NCBI GenBank assembly: GCA_963851025.1 | Contig: CAWKOA010000013.1 | Location: 96,215-160,214, forward strand | Length of the DNA: 64,000 bases | Direction of reading: 5' to 3' | Source: RYN-230 sp963851025 | Lineage (GTDB): Bacteria > Actinomycetota > Actinomycetes > Streptosporangiales > Streptosporangiaceae | Shown: piece after piece, positions 56,176 to 64,000 of the stretch | Position numbering within the stretch: the first letter of the stretch is position 1 | How the letters are laid out: every line of letters starts with the position of its first letter | Made by a program: the position numbers and the translations under genes | Notes under the pieces: generated by a model | Told to the model about the DNA's origin: nothing | The model's input: only the letters and a program-made list of their open reading frames with translations | Databases searched by the model: none

Positions 56176-58158
56176 GTGAACCCCGGGCCACCCGCCCCGG
56201 CGGGCGGGCCGGCGGGCAGGCCCACCCGGACGGCTATCCGGCCTACTACGCCCAGCGCGGGTAATGCGGGAGCCGGCCCGCCCCGGGAGCTTTCCGGCCT
56301 CCCCGTCGCGGGCCGCAATTTCCTCCGCCACGCGGCCGTGCTGGCTGGCTATCTCGCGGCCGGAATCGGGGTCACCTGGCCGCTGGCCAGCTTCCTGCCC
56401 GGCCGCCTGCCGGACATCCAGGATCCCGCGAGTTACGTGTGGAGCCTGTGGTGGGTGGCGCACCAGGTGACCCACCTGGGCAACCCGTGGTTCACGCCGC
56501 GGCTGGCCGCCCCGGTGGGGGTGCAACTGGGCTACGACACCCTGATGCCCCTGCTCGGCCTGCTGATGCTCCCGGTCACGCTGCTGGCCGGCCCGGCGCT
56601 CAGCTACAACCTGCTGGTCGTGCTGCTGCCGGGGCTGCTGTGCTACGCGATGTACCGGGTGGCGAGGCTGTGGCTCACGTCGGAGCCGGGCGCGGTTGCG
56701 GCCGGGGCCCTGTTCGGCCTGTCCACGATGGTGACGTTCCAGGACTGGTTCCACCTCAACATCGCGGCCGGGACACTGTTCCTGCCGCTGACCCTGGAGG
56801 CGGCGGTCCGGCTGCGGCGCCGTCCGGGGATCCCCCGGGCGGTATGGCTGGGCTGGGTGACCGGCCTCGCTGTCCTGGTCAACCAGGAATCCGCGATCAT
56901 GGCCGCGACGCTGGCCGTCCTCGCGCTGATCCCGTGGCTGGCCAGCCAGCCGTCGCTGGGCCGGCTGCGGGACTGCGGGGTGGCGGCCCTGATCGCGGTG
57001 GCGGTGGCCAGCCCCCAGATCGCCGCGATGGCGTGGCAGGCCAGCTCGGGGGGTACCGCCGGGCCCGCCGCGACGCTCCCCGGCTGGTACCGGCGGCTCG
57101 GGGCCGGGCTGCCGACCCTGTTCTCCCCGTCACCTCGGCTCCGTTCGTGGAGGCTCGGGGCGCTGGCCAGCGGGTTTCACTTCCCGCTGACCGAAGGGGT
57201 ACCGACGTTCGGGATCACGCTGACCGTGCTGGGCCTGGCCGGGCTGGCGATCTCCTGGCGACGCCGCAGCGCCCGGTGGCTGGGCCTGCTCTGGCTGGGC
57301 AGCACCGCGCTGGCGATGGGCTCCGCGCTGAAGATCGGCACCGTCAGTTACCTGCCCGCCCCGGTCACCGTGGGCGGGGTCCGGGTGTCCGGCGTCATGC
57401 CGTTCACCTGGCTGGTGCAGCTGCCCGGGCTGTCCGCGTTCCGCGAGGCTGACCGGCTCACGCTGCTCGCGCTGGTGCCCGCCGCGTTGCTGGGCGGCAG
57501 CACGCTGGGCTGGCTCGCGGCCCGCGCCCGGCCCCGGCCCGGACGCGCCGCTCCGGCCGGGCCGGCCCCGGCTGGGCGGCCCCCGGGCGGGCGTGCCCCG
57601 GCCCGGCGTGTCCCCGCCGCGGTGGCCGGGATCCTGCTGCTGGCCGCGGTGCTCGGCGTGGCCCTGGAGTCCGGCTGGCCCGGCGGCGGGCCGGTCCGGC
57701 AGTCCATCCCCGCCTCGCTGCCGGCCCTGGACGGCCCGATCGCCGCCGATCATTCCGGCTCGATCGTGGTTGACGTGCCGTTCGGCATCCGCGGCGGGCT
57801 GCCGGAACGCTACGGCGCCAAGATCGGCGCGCAGGCCCTGGCCCTGGCCAGCTCGGACGGGCACCCGCGGGCCATTTCCTACACCTCCTGGATCCCGCTG
57901 CCCACGCTCCGGGCCGTGCGCCGCCACCCGTTCTACGCGCGGCTGGCTGCCGCCCAGTCCGGCCGGCGCAGCGATGCCCGCCAGGCCCGGCTGGCCCGGG
58001 CGGACGCCCGGCGGATGGACGTGGGCTGGGTCCTGGTCTGGCGCGCCACCCCGGAGGTCGTGCCCTACCTGGTGCAGGCCGGCTTCCGCTTCGCCTACCG
58101 GGCCGACGGGGTCGCGGTCTACCGGCCGGACCCACCGGTCCACCAGCACGATATGTGA
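56176..58158 (+). CDS. Multi-span membrane protein, GT-C-like, first of a related pair
   Basis: The start chosen is GTG 56176 (VNPGPPAPAGGP), giving 660 residues; an ATG at 55855 is in frame but crosses the 15-bp repeats. About ten TM helices are visible (HAAVLAGYLAAGIGVTWPLA, LMLPVTLLAGPALSYNLLVV, AVRLRRRPGIPRAVWLGWVT). Between helices 1 and 2, LPDIQDPASYVWSLWW has an acidic motif typical of GT-C-type polyprenyl-sugar transferases. The C-terminal extracytoplasmic domain starts near VVDVPFGIRGGLPERYGAKI. It resembles the protein at 61820-63647 in layout. Precedes cphB by 42 bases. Substrate unknown. Confidence 0.7.
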   Translation: MNPGPPAPAGGPAGRPTRTAIRPTTPSAGNAGAGPPRELSGLPVAGRNFLRHAAVLAGYLAAGIGVTWPLASFLPGRLPDIQDPASYVWSLWWVAHQVTHLGNPWFTPRLAAPVGVQLGYDTLMPLLGLLMLPVTLLAGPALSYNLLVVLLPGLLCYAMYRVARLWLTSEPGAVAAGALFGLSTMVTFQDWFHLNIAAGTLFLPLTLEAAVRLRRRPGIPRAVWLGWVTGLAVLVNQESAIMAATLAVLALIPWLASQPSLGRLRDCGVAALIAVAVASPQIAAMAWQASSGGTAGPAATLPGWYRRLGAGLPTLFSPSPRLRSWRLGALASGFHFPLTEGVPTFGITLTVLGLAGLAISWRRRSARWLGLLWLGSTALAMGSALKIGTVSYLPAPVTVGGVRVSGVMPFTWLVQLPGLSAFREADRLTLLALVPAALLGGSTLGWLAARARPRPGRAAPAGPAPAGRPPGGRAPARRVPAAVAGILLLAAVLGVALESGWPGGGPVRQSIPASLPALDGPIAADHSGSIVVDVPFGIRGGLPERYGAKIGAQALALASSDGHPRAISYTSWIPLPTLRAVRRHPFYARLAAAQSGRRSDARQARLARADARRMDVGWVLVWRATPEVVPYLVQAGFRFAYRADGVAVYRPDPPVHQHDM

Positions 58159-58200
58159 ACGTTTGGTTCAGTAGGTGTCACGCTGGGTAACAACGCAACC

Positions 58201-59025
58201 GTGGACGAGCACGCGGACAACGGTGTGCCAGCGGGCCGCCTGCTGATCATCGGCGGCGGGGAGGACCGGTGCTGCGGCGCCGGGGTCCTGGAACGGTTCG
58301 TCGAGCTGTCCGGGGGCGAGCAGGCCCGGATCACCCTGGTCACCACGGCAACCGGGATGCCCGACGAGGTACACGCCGAGTACGAGCGGGTCTTCCGCAA
58401 GCTGGGCGTCGATCAGACCAGGGAACTGAGACTGCGCGGCCGGGCGGACGCCGACTCGGACGCCGCGGTCGCGGCGCTGCGCGATTCCACCGGGGTGTTC
58501 TTCAGCGGCGGGGACCAGTCCCGGATCCTGGCCCTGGTCGGCTCCCGGGCCAACGACGTCCTCCGCGAGCAGCTCGCCCGCGGCCTGGTCGTCGCGGGCA
58601 CCAGCGCCGGCGCGACCGCGCTGGGGCGGACGATGATCCTCGGCGGCGAGGGCCCGGAGGTCTCGGCGGCCACGGTGCGCACCGGACCCGGGCTCGGCCT
58701 GCTGCCCCGGATGCTCATCGACATGCACTTCGCGGAGCGCGGCCGGCTCCCGCGGCTGCTCAGCGCGGTCGCGCTCGACCCGGACCACCTCGGCGTGGGC
58801 ATCGACGAGAACACCGCGATCCTCGTTGACGGCGACACGTTCGAGGTGCTCGGCACCGGGGTCGCCACCGTGGCCGACGGTGAGCGCGCCACGGTGGTGC
58901 ACGCGGCCGGGGATTGCGACCCGATCACCCTGTTCGACGTGCGGCTGCACCTGATGCCGGCCGGATGCGTGTTCGATATCGCCCGGCGGGAGCCCAGCAT
59001 CGGGCCCGCCCACAACCGCTACTGA
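58201..59025 (+). CDS. cphB: Cyanophycinase
   Basis: Serine exopeptidase (family S51) releasing beta-Asp-Arg dipeptides from cyanophycin. 274 residues from GTG 58201. Seen: LLIIGGGEDR, VFFSGGDQSRIL, the nucleophile Ser135 in VAGTSAGATALG, DMHFAERGRLPRLLSAVAL and GIDENTAILVDGD. The length is normal. It is followed by cphA after 80 bases, making the standard degradation/synthesis pair. Confidence 0.92.
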   Translation: MDEHADNGVPAGRLLIIGGGEDRCCGAGVLERFVELSGGEQARITLVTTATGMPDEVHAEYERVFRKLGVDQTRELRLRGRADADSDAAVAALRDSTGVFFSGGDQSRILALVGSRANDVLREQLARGLVVAGTSAGATALGRTMILGGEGPEVSAATVRTGPGLGLLPRMLIDMHFAERGRLPRLLSAVALDPDHLGVGIDENTAILVDGDTFEVLGTGVATVADGERATVVHAAGDCDPITLFDVRLHLMPAGCVFDIARREPSIGPAHNRY

Positions 59026-59105
59026 GCCCCACGGCCGTCCCGGTGCTGGCGCCGGGGACAGCCCGCCGCGACGCCCCCACCGAGGAAACGACCGAGGGAG
59101 CACCC

Positions 59106-61763
59106 GTGCGCCTCATCGACAGCCATCACCTGTCGGGCCCGAACATCTACACGTCGCGGCCGGTCGCCGTGGCCCGGCTGGAACTGGACGGGCTGACCGG
59201 CCAGGAGACGTCGGACTGCCCCGGCTTCGCCAGCCGGCTGACCGGGGCGCTGCCCGGGCTGGCCGGGCATCACTGCGCCGCCGGGCGGCCCGGCGGCTTC
59301 CTCGACGCGCTGGCCCGCGGGACCTACTTCGGCCACGTGGCCGAGCACGTGGCGCTCGAGCTGTCCGCCCTGGCCGGCCGCGAGGTGGCTTTCGGGCGCA
59401 CGATCTGGGCCGGGGCCGACGGCCGCTACGACGTCATCATGGAATGCCCGCGCGACGAGCCGCCCTCCTCCGGCGTGCCACGTGACCTGCTCACGCTGGC
59501 CATCAGGGTGGTCACCGAGATCCTGGCCGAACGGCCGGCGCCGCTGCGGGACGGCCTCGCGGGCATCGCCCGGGCGGTGGCGGCCGACCGGCCCGGGGTC
59601 AGCACCGCGGCCCTGGCCGCGGCGGCCCGGCAGCGCGGCATCCCGGTCCGGCGGACCGGCGCGCTGAGCCTGCTCCGCCTGGGCTACGGCTGCCACCGCC
59701 GCCTGCTGTGGGCGGCGCTGACCGAGCAGACCTCTGCGGTGGGCGTGGACATCGCCTCGGACAAGGTGCTGGCCAAGGAGCTGCTCGCGACCGCGGGCGT
59801 CCCGGTACCCGGCGGGGTGGTGGCCCGGTCGGCCGCCGACGCGGCGGAGGCCCTCGGCACGCTGCGCGCGCCCCTGGTCATCAAGCCACGCAACGGCAAT
59901 CACGGAAATAACGTCACCGTGGGGGTGACCACCCCGGGCCAGGCCGCTGAGGCGTACCAGCGGGCCAGCACCAGCGGCGCTGAGGTCCTCGTTGAGGAAT
60001 TCATCCCTGGGGTTGACTACCGGGTCCTGGTCGTGGACGGGCACGTGGTGGCAGCCGCCCGGCTGCACCCGGCGTCGGTGACCGGGGACGGCCAGCAGGA
60101 CATCGAGGGCCTGGTCCAGCAGGCTAATGACGACCCGCGCCGGGGTGAGGGGCATGCGCTGCCGCTCACCCGGATCGTGCTGGACGACCACGCCCTGACC
60201 CACCTGGCGGCGCAGGGACTGCATCCCGGGTCGGTGCCCGGGCCGGGCCAGGCCGTCACGCTGCGCCGGAACGCCAACCTGTCCACCGGCGGCACCAGCA
60301 CGGACGTGACGGACCTGGTTCATCCCGAGGTGGCGGCGATGTGCTGCCGGGCGGCCGCCGCGGCCGCCCTCGACGTGTGCGGCATCGACGTCCGGCTGGC
60401 CGACATCGCGATCCCGCCGGGCCAGCAGGACGGCGCGGTGATCGAGCTCAACGCCTGCCCCGGGCTGCGGATGCACCTGGAGCCCACCGCGGGCCGCCGG
60501 CGTGACGTGGCGGGCGCGATCGTGGACCGGCTCTACCCGCCGGGGGCACCGTCGCGCATCCCGATCGTGTCCGTGACCGGAACCAACGGGAAGACGACCA
60601 CGGTCCGGATGGTCTCCCACATCCTGGGCCAGGCCGGGCTGCGCGTCGGGATGGCCACCACCGACGGGGTCTACTGCGGCGGGCGGCTGATCCACGCGGC
60701 CGACGCGTCGGGGCCGCGGTCGGCCGAGATGGTGCTGGACGACTCCACGGTGGAAGCGGCGGTCCTGGAGACGGCCCGGGGCGGCATCATCCGGCGGGGT
60801 CTCGGCTACGACCGGGCCGACGTGGCCGTGGTCACCAACATCAGCGCCGATCACCTGGGCTGCGACGGGATCGACGACCTCGACGACCTGACCGACGTCA
60901 AGGCCCTGGTGGCCGAGGAGATCCTGCGCGGCGGCACGGTGGTGCTCAACGCCGACGATCCGCGCTCCGCCGGACTGGCCCAGCGGCCGGCCGTCCGCGA
61001 GCGCGACCCGGTGGTCCGGCTGTTCAGCCTGTCCGCCAGCAGCCCCGCGGTGGTGGCGCACCGGATGAGCGGCGGCATCGCCTGCCTGCTCCGCGACGGC
61101 CAGCTGATCGAGGCCCGGGGCGGGGAGGAGACCGTGCTGCTGGCCGCGGATGAGCTGCCCGGCTCGTTCGGCGGCGCCGCGGCCCACCTGCTGGCCAACG
61201 CGCTGGCCGCGGCGGCCGCGTGCCGGGCGCTCGGGGTGAGCGTCAAGGACATCCGGCGGGGCTTCGCCACCTTCACCCCGGCCGAGGCCAACCCGGGCCG
61301 CGGCAACGTCTACCAGGTCGCCGGGGTACCGCTGGTGGTGGACTACGGGCACAATCCGGCCGCGCTGGCGTCCATGGGCCGCCTGCTGCACGAGGCCTGG
61401 GACGGCCAGCCCATCGCGGCCATCACCCTGCCCGGGGACCGCCGGGACGACCTGATCGAGGAGAGCGCGGCCACCGTGGCGACCTGGTTCAGCCGGGTGG
61501 TCGTCTACGAGGACCGCGACCTGCGCGGGCGCGAGGCCGGCGAGATGACCCGGCTGATCTCCGCCGCGCTGGCCCGGCACCGCCCGGACATCGCGATCCT
61601 GACCGCCGGGGGGCCGGGCGAGGCGCTCCGGTCGGCCCTCGCGCTGGCCTCACCGGCCGACCCGGTGCTGCTCACCTACGAGACGCTGGGCCCGGTGCGG
61701 GACCTGCTGGACGGCCTGGGCGCCACCGCCTGGCCCCGCGGCCCGGGACAGCCGCGGGGCTGA
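59106..61763 (+). CDS. cphA: Cyanophycin synthetase
   Basis: Polymerises Asp and Arg into multi-L-arginyl-poly-L-aspartate. 885 residues from GTG 59106 (VRLIDSHHLSGPNIYTSRPV), uninterrupted and of normal length. N-domain to about 160 (AEHVALELSALAGREVAFGR); ATP-grasp domain about 215-470 with DIASDKVLAKELLATAGVPV, VIKPRNGNHGNNV and RRNANLSTGGTSTDVTDLVH; Mur-ligase-like domain with P-loop GTNGKTTTVRM near 492 and VVTNISADHLGCDGI. YGHNPAALASMGRL is near the C-terminus. A GAGGGA site precedes it. Both active domains look intact, so cyanophycin synthesis is plausible. Confidence 0.95.
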   Translation: MRLIDSHHLSGPNIYTSRPVAVARLELDGLTGQETSDCPGFASRLTGALPGLAGHHCAAGRPGGFLDALARGTYFGHVAEHVALELSALAGREVAFGRTIWAGADGRYDVIMECPRDEPPSSGVPRDLLTLAIRVVTEILAERPAPLRDGLAGIARAVAADRPGVSTAALAAAARQRGIPVRRTGALSLLRLGYGCHRRLLWAALTEQTSAVGVDIASDKVLAKELLATAGVPVPGGVVARSAADAAEALGTLRAPLVIKPRNGNHGNNVTVGVTTPGQAAEAYQRASTSGAEVLVEEFIPGVDYRVLVVDGHVVAAARLHPASVTGDGQQDIEGLVQQANDDPRRGEGHALPLTRIVLDDHALTHLAAQGLHPGSVPGPGQAVTLRRNANLSTGGTSTDVTDLVHPEVAAMCCRAAAAAALDVCGIDVRLADIAIPPGQQDGAVIELNACPGLRMHLEPTAGRRRDVAGAIVDRLYPPGAPSRIPIVSVTGTNGKTTTVRMVSHILGQAGLRVGMATTDGVYCGGRLIHAADASGPRSAEMVLDDSTVEAAVLETARGGIIRRGLGYDRADVAVVTNISADHLGCDGIDDLDDLTDVKALVAEEILRGGTVVLNADDPRSAGLAQRPAVRERDPVVRLFSLSASSPAVVAHRMSGGIACLLRDGQLIEARGGEETVLLAADELPGSFGGAAAHLLANALAAAAACRALGVSVKDIRRGFATFTPAEANPGRGNVYQVAGVPLVVDYGHNPAALASMGRLLHEAWDGQPIAAITLPGDRRDDLIEESAATVATWFSRVVVYEDRDLRGREAGEMTRLISAALARHRPDIAILTAGGPGEALRSALALASPADPVLLTYETLGPVRDLLDGLGATAWPRGPGQPRG

Positions 61764-61819
61764 GCCCGGGCCGGCCAGGCCAACCTGGTGCCGGCCGGTA
61801 CAGATACGGCATAAGGTCC

Positions 61820-63647
61820 ATGAAGCGGTATTTGATACGCGCGGCCGCGGGTCCCAGGTGCTTGGAGGTGACGGTGGACCTCGTCCCCTCGGCGGTGAAA
61901 CCGTCCCAGACCCCCGACGCCCCGCAGCTGCGGGCCAGGCGCGGAGCCCCGTGGCTGGTCCTGGGCCTGTACGTGGCCGGCGCGGTCGCGCTCACCTGGC
62001 GGCTGTGGGCTGACCCGGCCTCGCGCATCCAGGTCGGTGACATCACCGACGTCAACCTGTTCGCGTGGTTCATCCGGTACTCGGCGGAGTCGGTCGCGCA
62101 CGGGAGCCTGCCGGCTCTCGTCACGACGGCGATGAACGCGCCGCATGGCATCAACCTGATGTGGAACACCTCGCTGCTGCTGCCGGGCGTCCTGCTGGCC
62201 CCGGTGACGCTGCTGGCGGGCCCGCAGACCACCCTGACCCTGCTGCTCACGCTGGGCTTCGCCGGCTCGGCCGCGTCCTTGTACTGGGTGCTGCGGCGCT
62301 GGGGCGTCCGGATCGGCCCCGCGGCGCTCGGCGGCGCGGTGTACGGGTTCTCCCCGGCCCTGCTCGCGGCGGCGGTCGGCCACTACCACCTCGAGTTCGC
62401 GGTGCTGCCGCCGCTGCTGATCGACGCCATGCTGCGCATCGTCACCGGCCGCGGCCACGTCCTCAAGACCGGGGCCTGGCTGGGCCTGCTGGCCGCGGCG
62501 CAGTTCTTCATCGGGGAAGAACTGCTGGTCGATACGGTCTTCGCGGCCGGGGTCGTACTCGTCGTGCTGATCCTGATGCGGCCCGGCGCGGTGGCCGGGC
62601 TGGCCGGGCGGAGCGCGGCCGGGCTGGCGGCCGCGGCCTGCATCGCGCTGGTGATCTGCTCGTACGCGCTGTGGGTGCAGTTCCACGGCCCGCTGGCCCA
62701 GCACGGCAACCCCTGGAAGGCCAACCACTTCCGGAACCGGGCCGCGGCGTTCGTGACCCCGGCCGGCAACATGCTGCTGCACACCTCCTCGGGGCGGCCG
62801 CCATCGCCCGGCATCCGGCCTACGTGTCGGAATACGTCGCGTACCTCGGCTACCCGCTGCTCGTCGTGCTGATCGTCGCGGCGGTCTGGTACTGGCGTGA
62901 CCTGCGGGTCCGGGTCGCCGCGGTGTCCTGCGCGGTGCTGGAGATCCTGTCCTTCGGCGGTACCCAGGTGATCCGCGGCCACACCGTCCCCCCGGTGCTG
63001 CTGCCCTGGCACTGGCTGGCGAACCTGCCGGTGATCAGCCAGATGCTGCCGGACCGGCTGTCCCTCCTGGCGGACGGGCTGGCCGCGGTGGTGCTGGCGG
63101 TCTCGCTCGACCTGGCCCTGTCCGCGACCGGCCAGCCCCGCTGGCGGCGGGCAGGTGTCCCGGTCGCGATCGCGGCGATCGCGGTCCTGCCGCTGATCCC
63201 GCTGCCCCTGCACACCACGCAGGCCGCCGGGGTGCCGGCCGGGTACCGGACGGCCTTCGCCCGGCTGGCCCTGCCGCGGGACGCCCGGGTCCTCGTGGTG
63301 CCGGTGCCGTACGGCCATGTGTCACAGCCGCTGCGCTGGTACGCCGAACGGGCTACCCCGGTTCGATGAACGGTGGCGACTTCATCGGACCCAACCGGAA
63401 GGGCAAGGCCATGGGCTACGGTGGCCGCAAAGCCCAGGCCATCGCCAAGTCCATCGACGCCCTGTGGCACCCCTCCAGCCAGGCCAAGAGCCCCACGGCG
63501 GCCCAGATGCGCAGCTACGTGGCCCGCTGGCGGCCCGCGGCCGTGGTCGCGGTGACCGGGCGCAGTTCCCGGCTCGGGCGGCTGCTGACCAGGGTTCTCG
63601 GTCTGCCCACCTTCTCCGCCGGCCGGGTGCTGGTGTGGCGGCGTTAA
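61820..63647 (+). CDS. Multi-span membrane protein, GT-C-like, second of the pair, two frameshifts
   Basis: ATG 61820 starts MKRYLIRAAAGPRCLEV; an alternative GTG at 61875 lies closer to the TM region. About ten TM helices follow (WLVLGLYVAGAVALTWRLWA, LLLPGVLLAPVTLLAGPQTT, GLLAAAQFFIGEELLVDTVF). The loop after helix 1 has QVGDITDVNLFAWFIRY, with an acidic motif. Frame breaks near 62790 and 63357 join to YVSEYVAYLGYPLLVVL and to GSMNGGDFIGPNRKGKAMGY. The C-terminus ends GRVLVWRR. It shares topology and the loop motif with 56176-58158. Related actinomycete proteins are annotated as hypothetical or glycosyltransferase-like. Confidence 0.72.
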
Positions 63648-63755
63648 CCAAGAGCGGACAACGCTTTCCTGGTACTTTGCCTAGCTCCGCCAAGATTCCG
63701 GGCATATTCGGTATATAGTCCATTGACCAATTTGCGATAACAGGATGGCGCCGCT

Positions 63756-64000
63756 GTGAAGCTATCGATCCTGATGCCGGTCTACAACGAGGCCGAGACG
63801 GTCCAGAACGCGATCAAGCGCCTGCTGGACGTGGAGTTCCCCTGCCCCGTCGAGCTCATCGTGGTGGACGACGCGAGCACGGACGGGACATCAGAGATCC
63901 TCGACGGCCTGCACGACGACCGCCTGATGAAGCTGCAGCACCCGGTCAACCAGGGCAAGGGGGCAGCGATACGCACCGCAGCCGCCGCCGCGACCGGCGA
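63756..64000 (+). CDS. GT2 glycosyltransferase, DPM1-like, partial
   Basis: GTG 63756 opens VKLSILMPVYNEAETVQNAI; LIVVDDASTDGTSEIL carries the DxD-type acidic residues, and HPVNQGKGAAIRTAAAAATG is typical of polyprenyl-phosphate mannosyl- or glucosyltransferases. Only the first 81 codons are inside the window. Upstream (63648-63755) is a relatively AT-rich gap with TATATAGT at 63711-63718 as a possible -10. Placement after two GT-C-like proteins suggests it supplies a polyprenyl-phosphate sugar donor. Confidence 0.88.
   Translation, partial: MKLSILMPVYNEAETVQNAIKRLLDVEFPCPVELIVVDDASTDGTSEILDGLHDDRLMKLQHPVNQGKGAAIRTAAAAATG

Overview
The window is very GC-rich actinomycete chromosome. Gene content and order (lpqB-mtrB-mtrA, the MoxR/DUF58/SpoIIM/RDD group, ahcY, manA/manB-type sugar genes, DUF3499, whiB beside fbiA-fbiB, fbiC, whiB7) resemble the conserved core of Streptomyces and related filamentous actinomycetes. 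Two WhiB regulators, complete coenzyme F420 genes (fbiA, fbiB, fbiC), a mycoredoxin and a DprE1-like oxidase fit that placement. I cannot fix the family or genus from the sequence alone; Streptosporangiales-like is a guess.

Layout. 1-4.7 kb: MtrAB two-component system with lipoprotein LpqB, then mtnA (methionine salvage), all on the minus strand. 4.9-12.8 kb: a translationally coupled plus-strand envelope/stress cluster (membrane protein, DUF4129, DUF4350, MoxR ATPase, DUF58), SpoIIM on the opposite strand, and an RDD protein. 13-16.3 kb: two tandem S-adenosylhomocysteine hydrolase genes of different subfamilies, then a divergent MerR regulator. 16.4-21.5 kb: cation efflux, PGI/PMI, Trm112, phosphomannomutase, DUF3499 and a zincin-like protein. 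21.6-28.4 kb: DUF5719 and a very large membrane glycosyltransferase. 28.8-37 kb: whiB, F420 genes, DprE1-like oxidase and an AlkA-type glycosylase. 37-45.5 kb: nucleotidyltransferase, GT4 glycosyltransferase, UPF0182 membrane protein, PDZ/Lon-like protease, MoaE and an SDR-type protein. 45.5-55.5 kb: zinc metalloprotease, an E1-like protein, UbiB kinase, the whiB7 locus with a leader ORF and terminator, TesB, UvrD2, mycoredoxin and an ANTAR protein. 56-64 kb: a cyanophycin pair (cphB-cphA) flanked by two related multi-membrane-span proteins, then a DPM1-like glycosyltransferase cut by the window edge.

The most interesting items are: the whiB7 leader (promoter with an AT-rich box next to the -35, a ~105-codon upstream ORF whose stop lies in a hairpin, and a 15-bp terminator hairpin before whiB7); two long perfect palindromes with shared ends and compensated differences, each next to G-tracts capable of G-quadruplex formation; an AhcY paralogue with substituted catalytic residues; an 18-bp DasR-like operator; and the cyanophycin island.

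Caution: at least 20 apparent frameshifts interrupt otherwise conserved genes, including ones expected to be functional. This pattern looks like indel errors in the assembly rather than gene decay. Such genes are annotated as single CDSs spanning the breaks, with approximate break positions.
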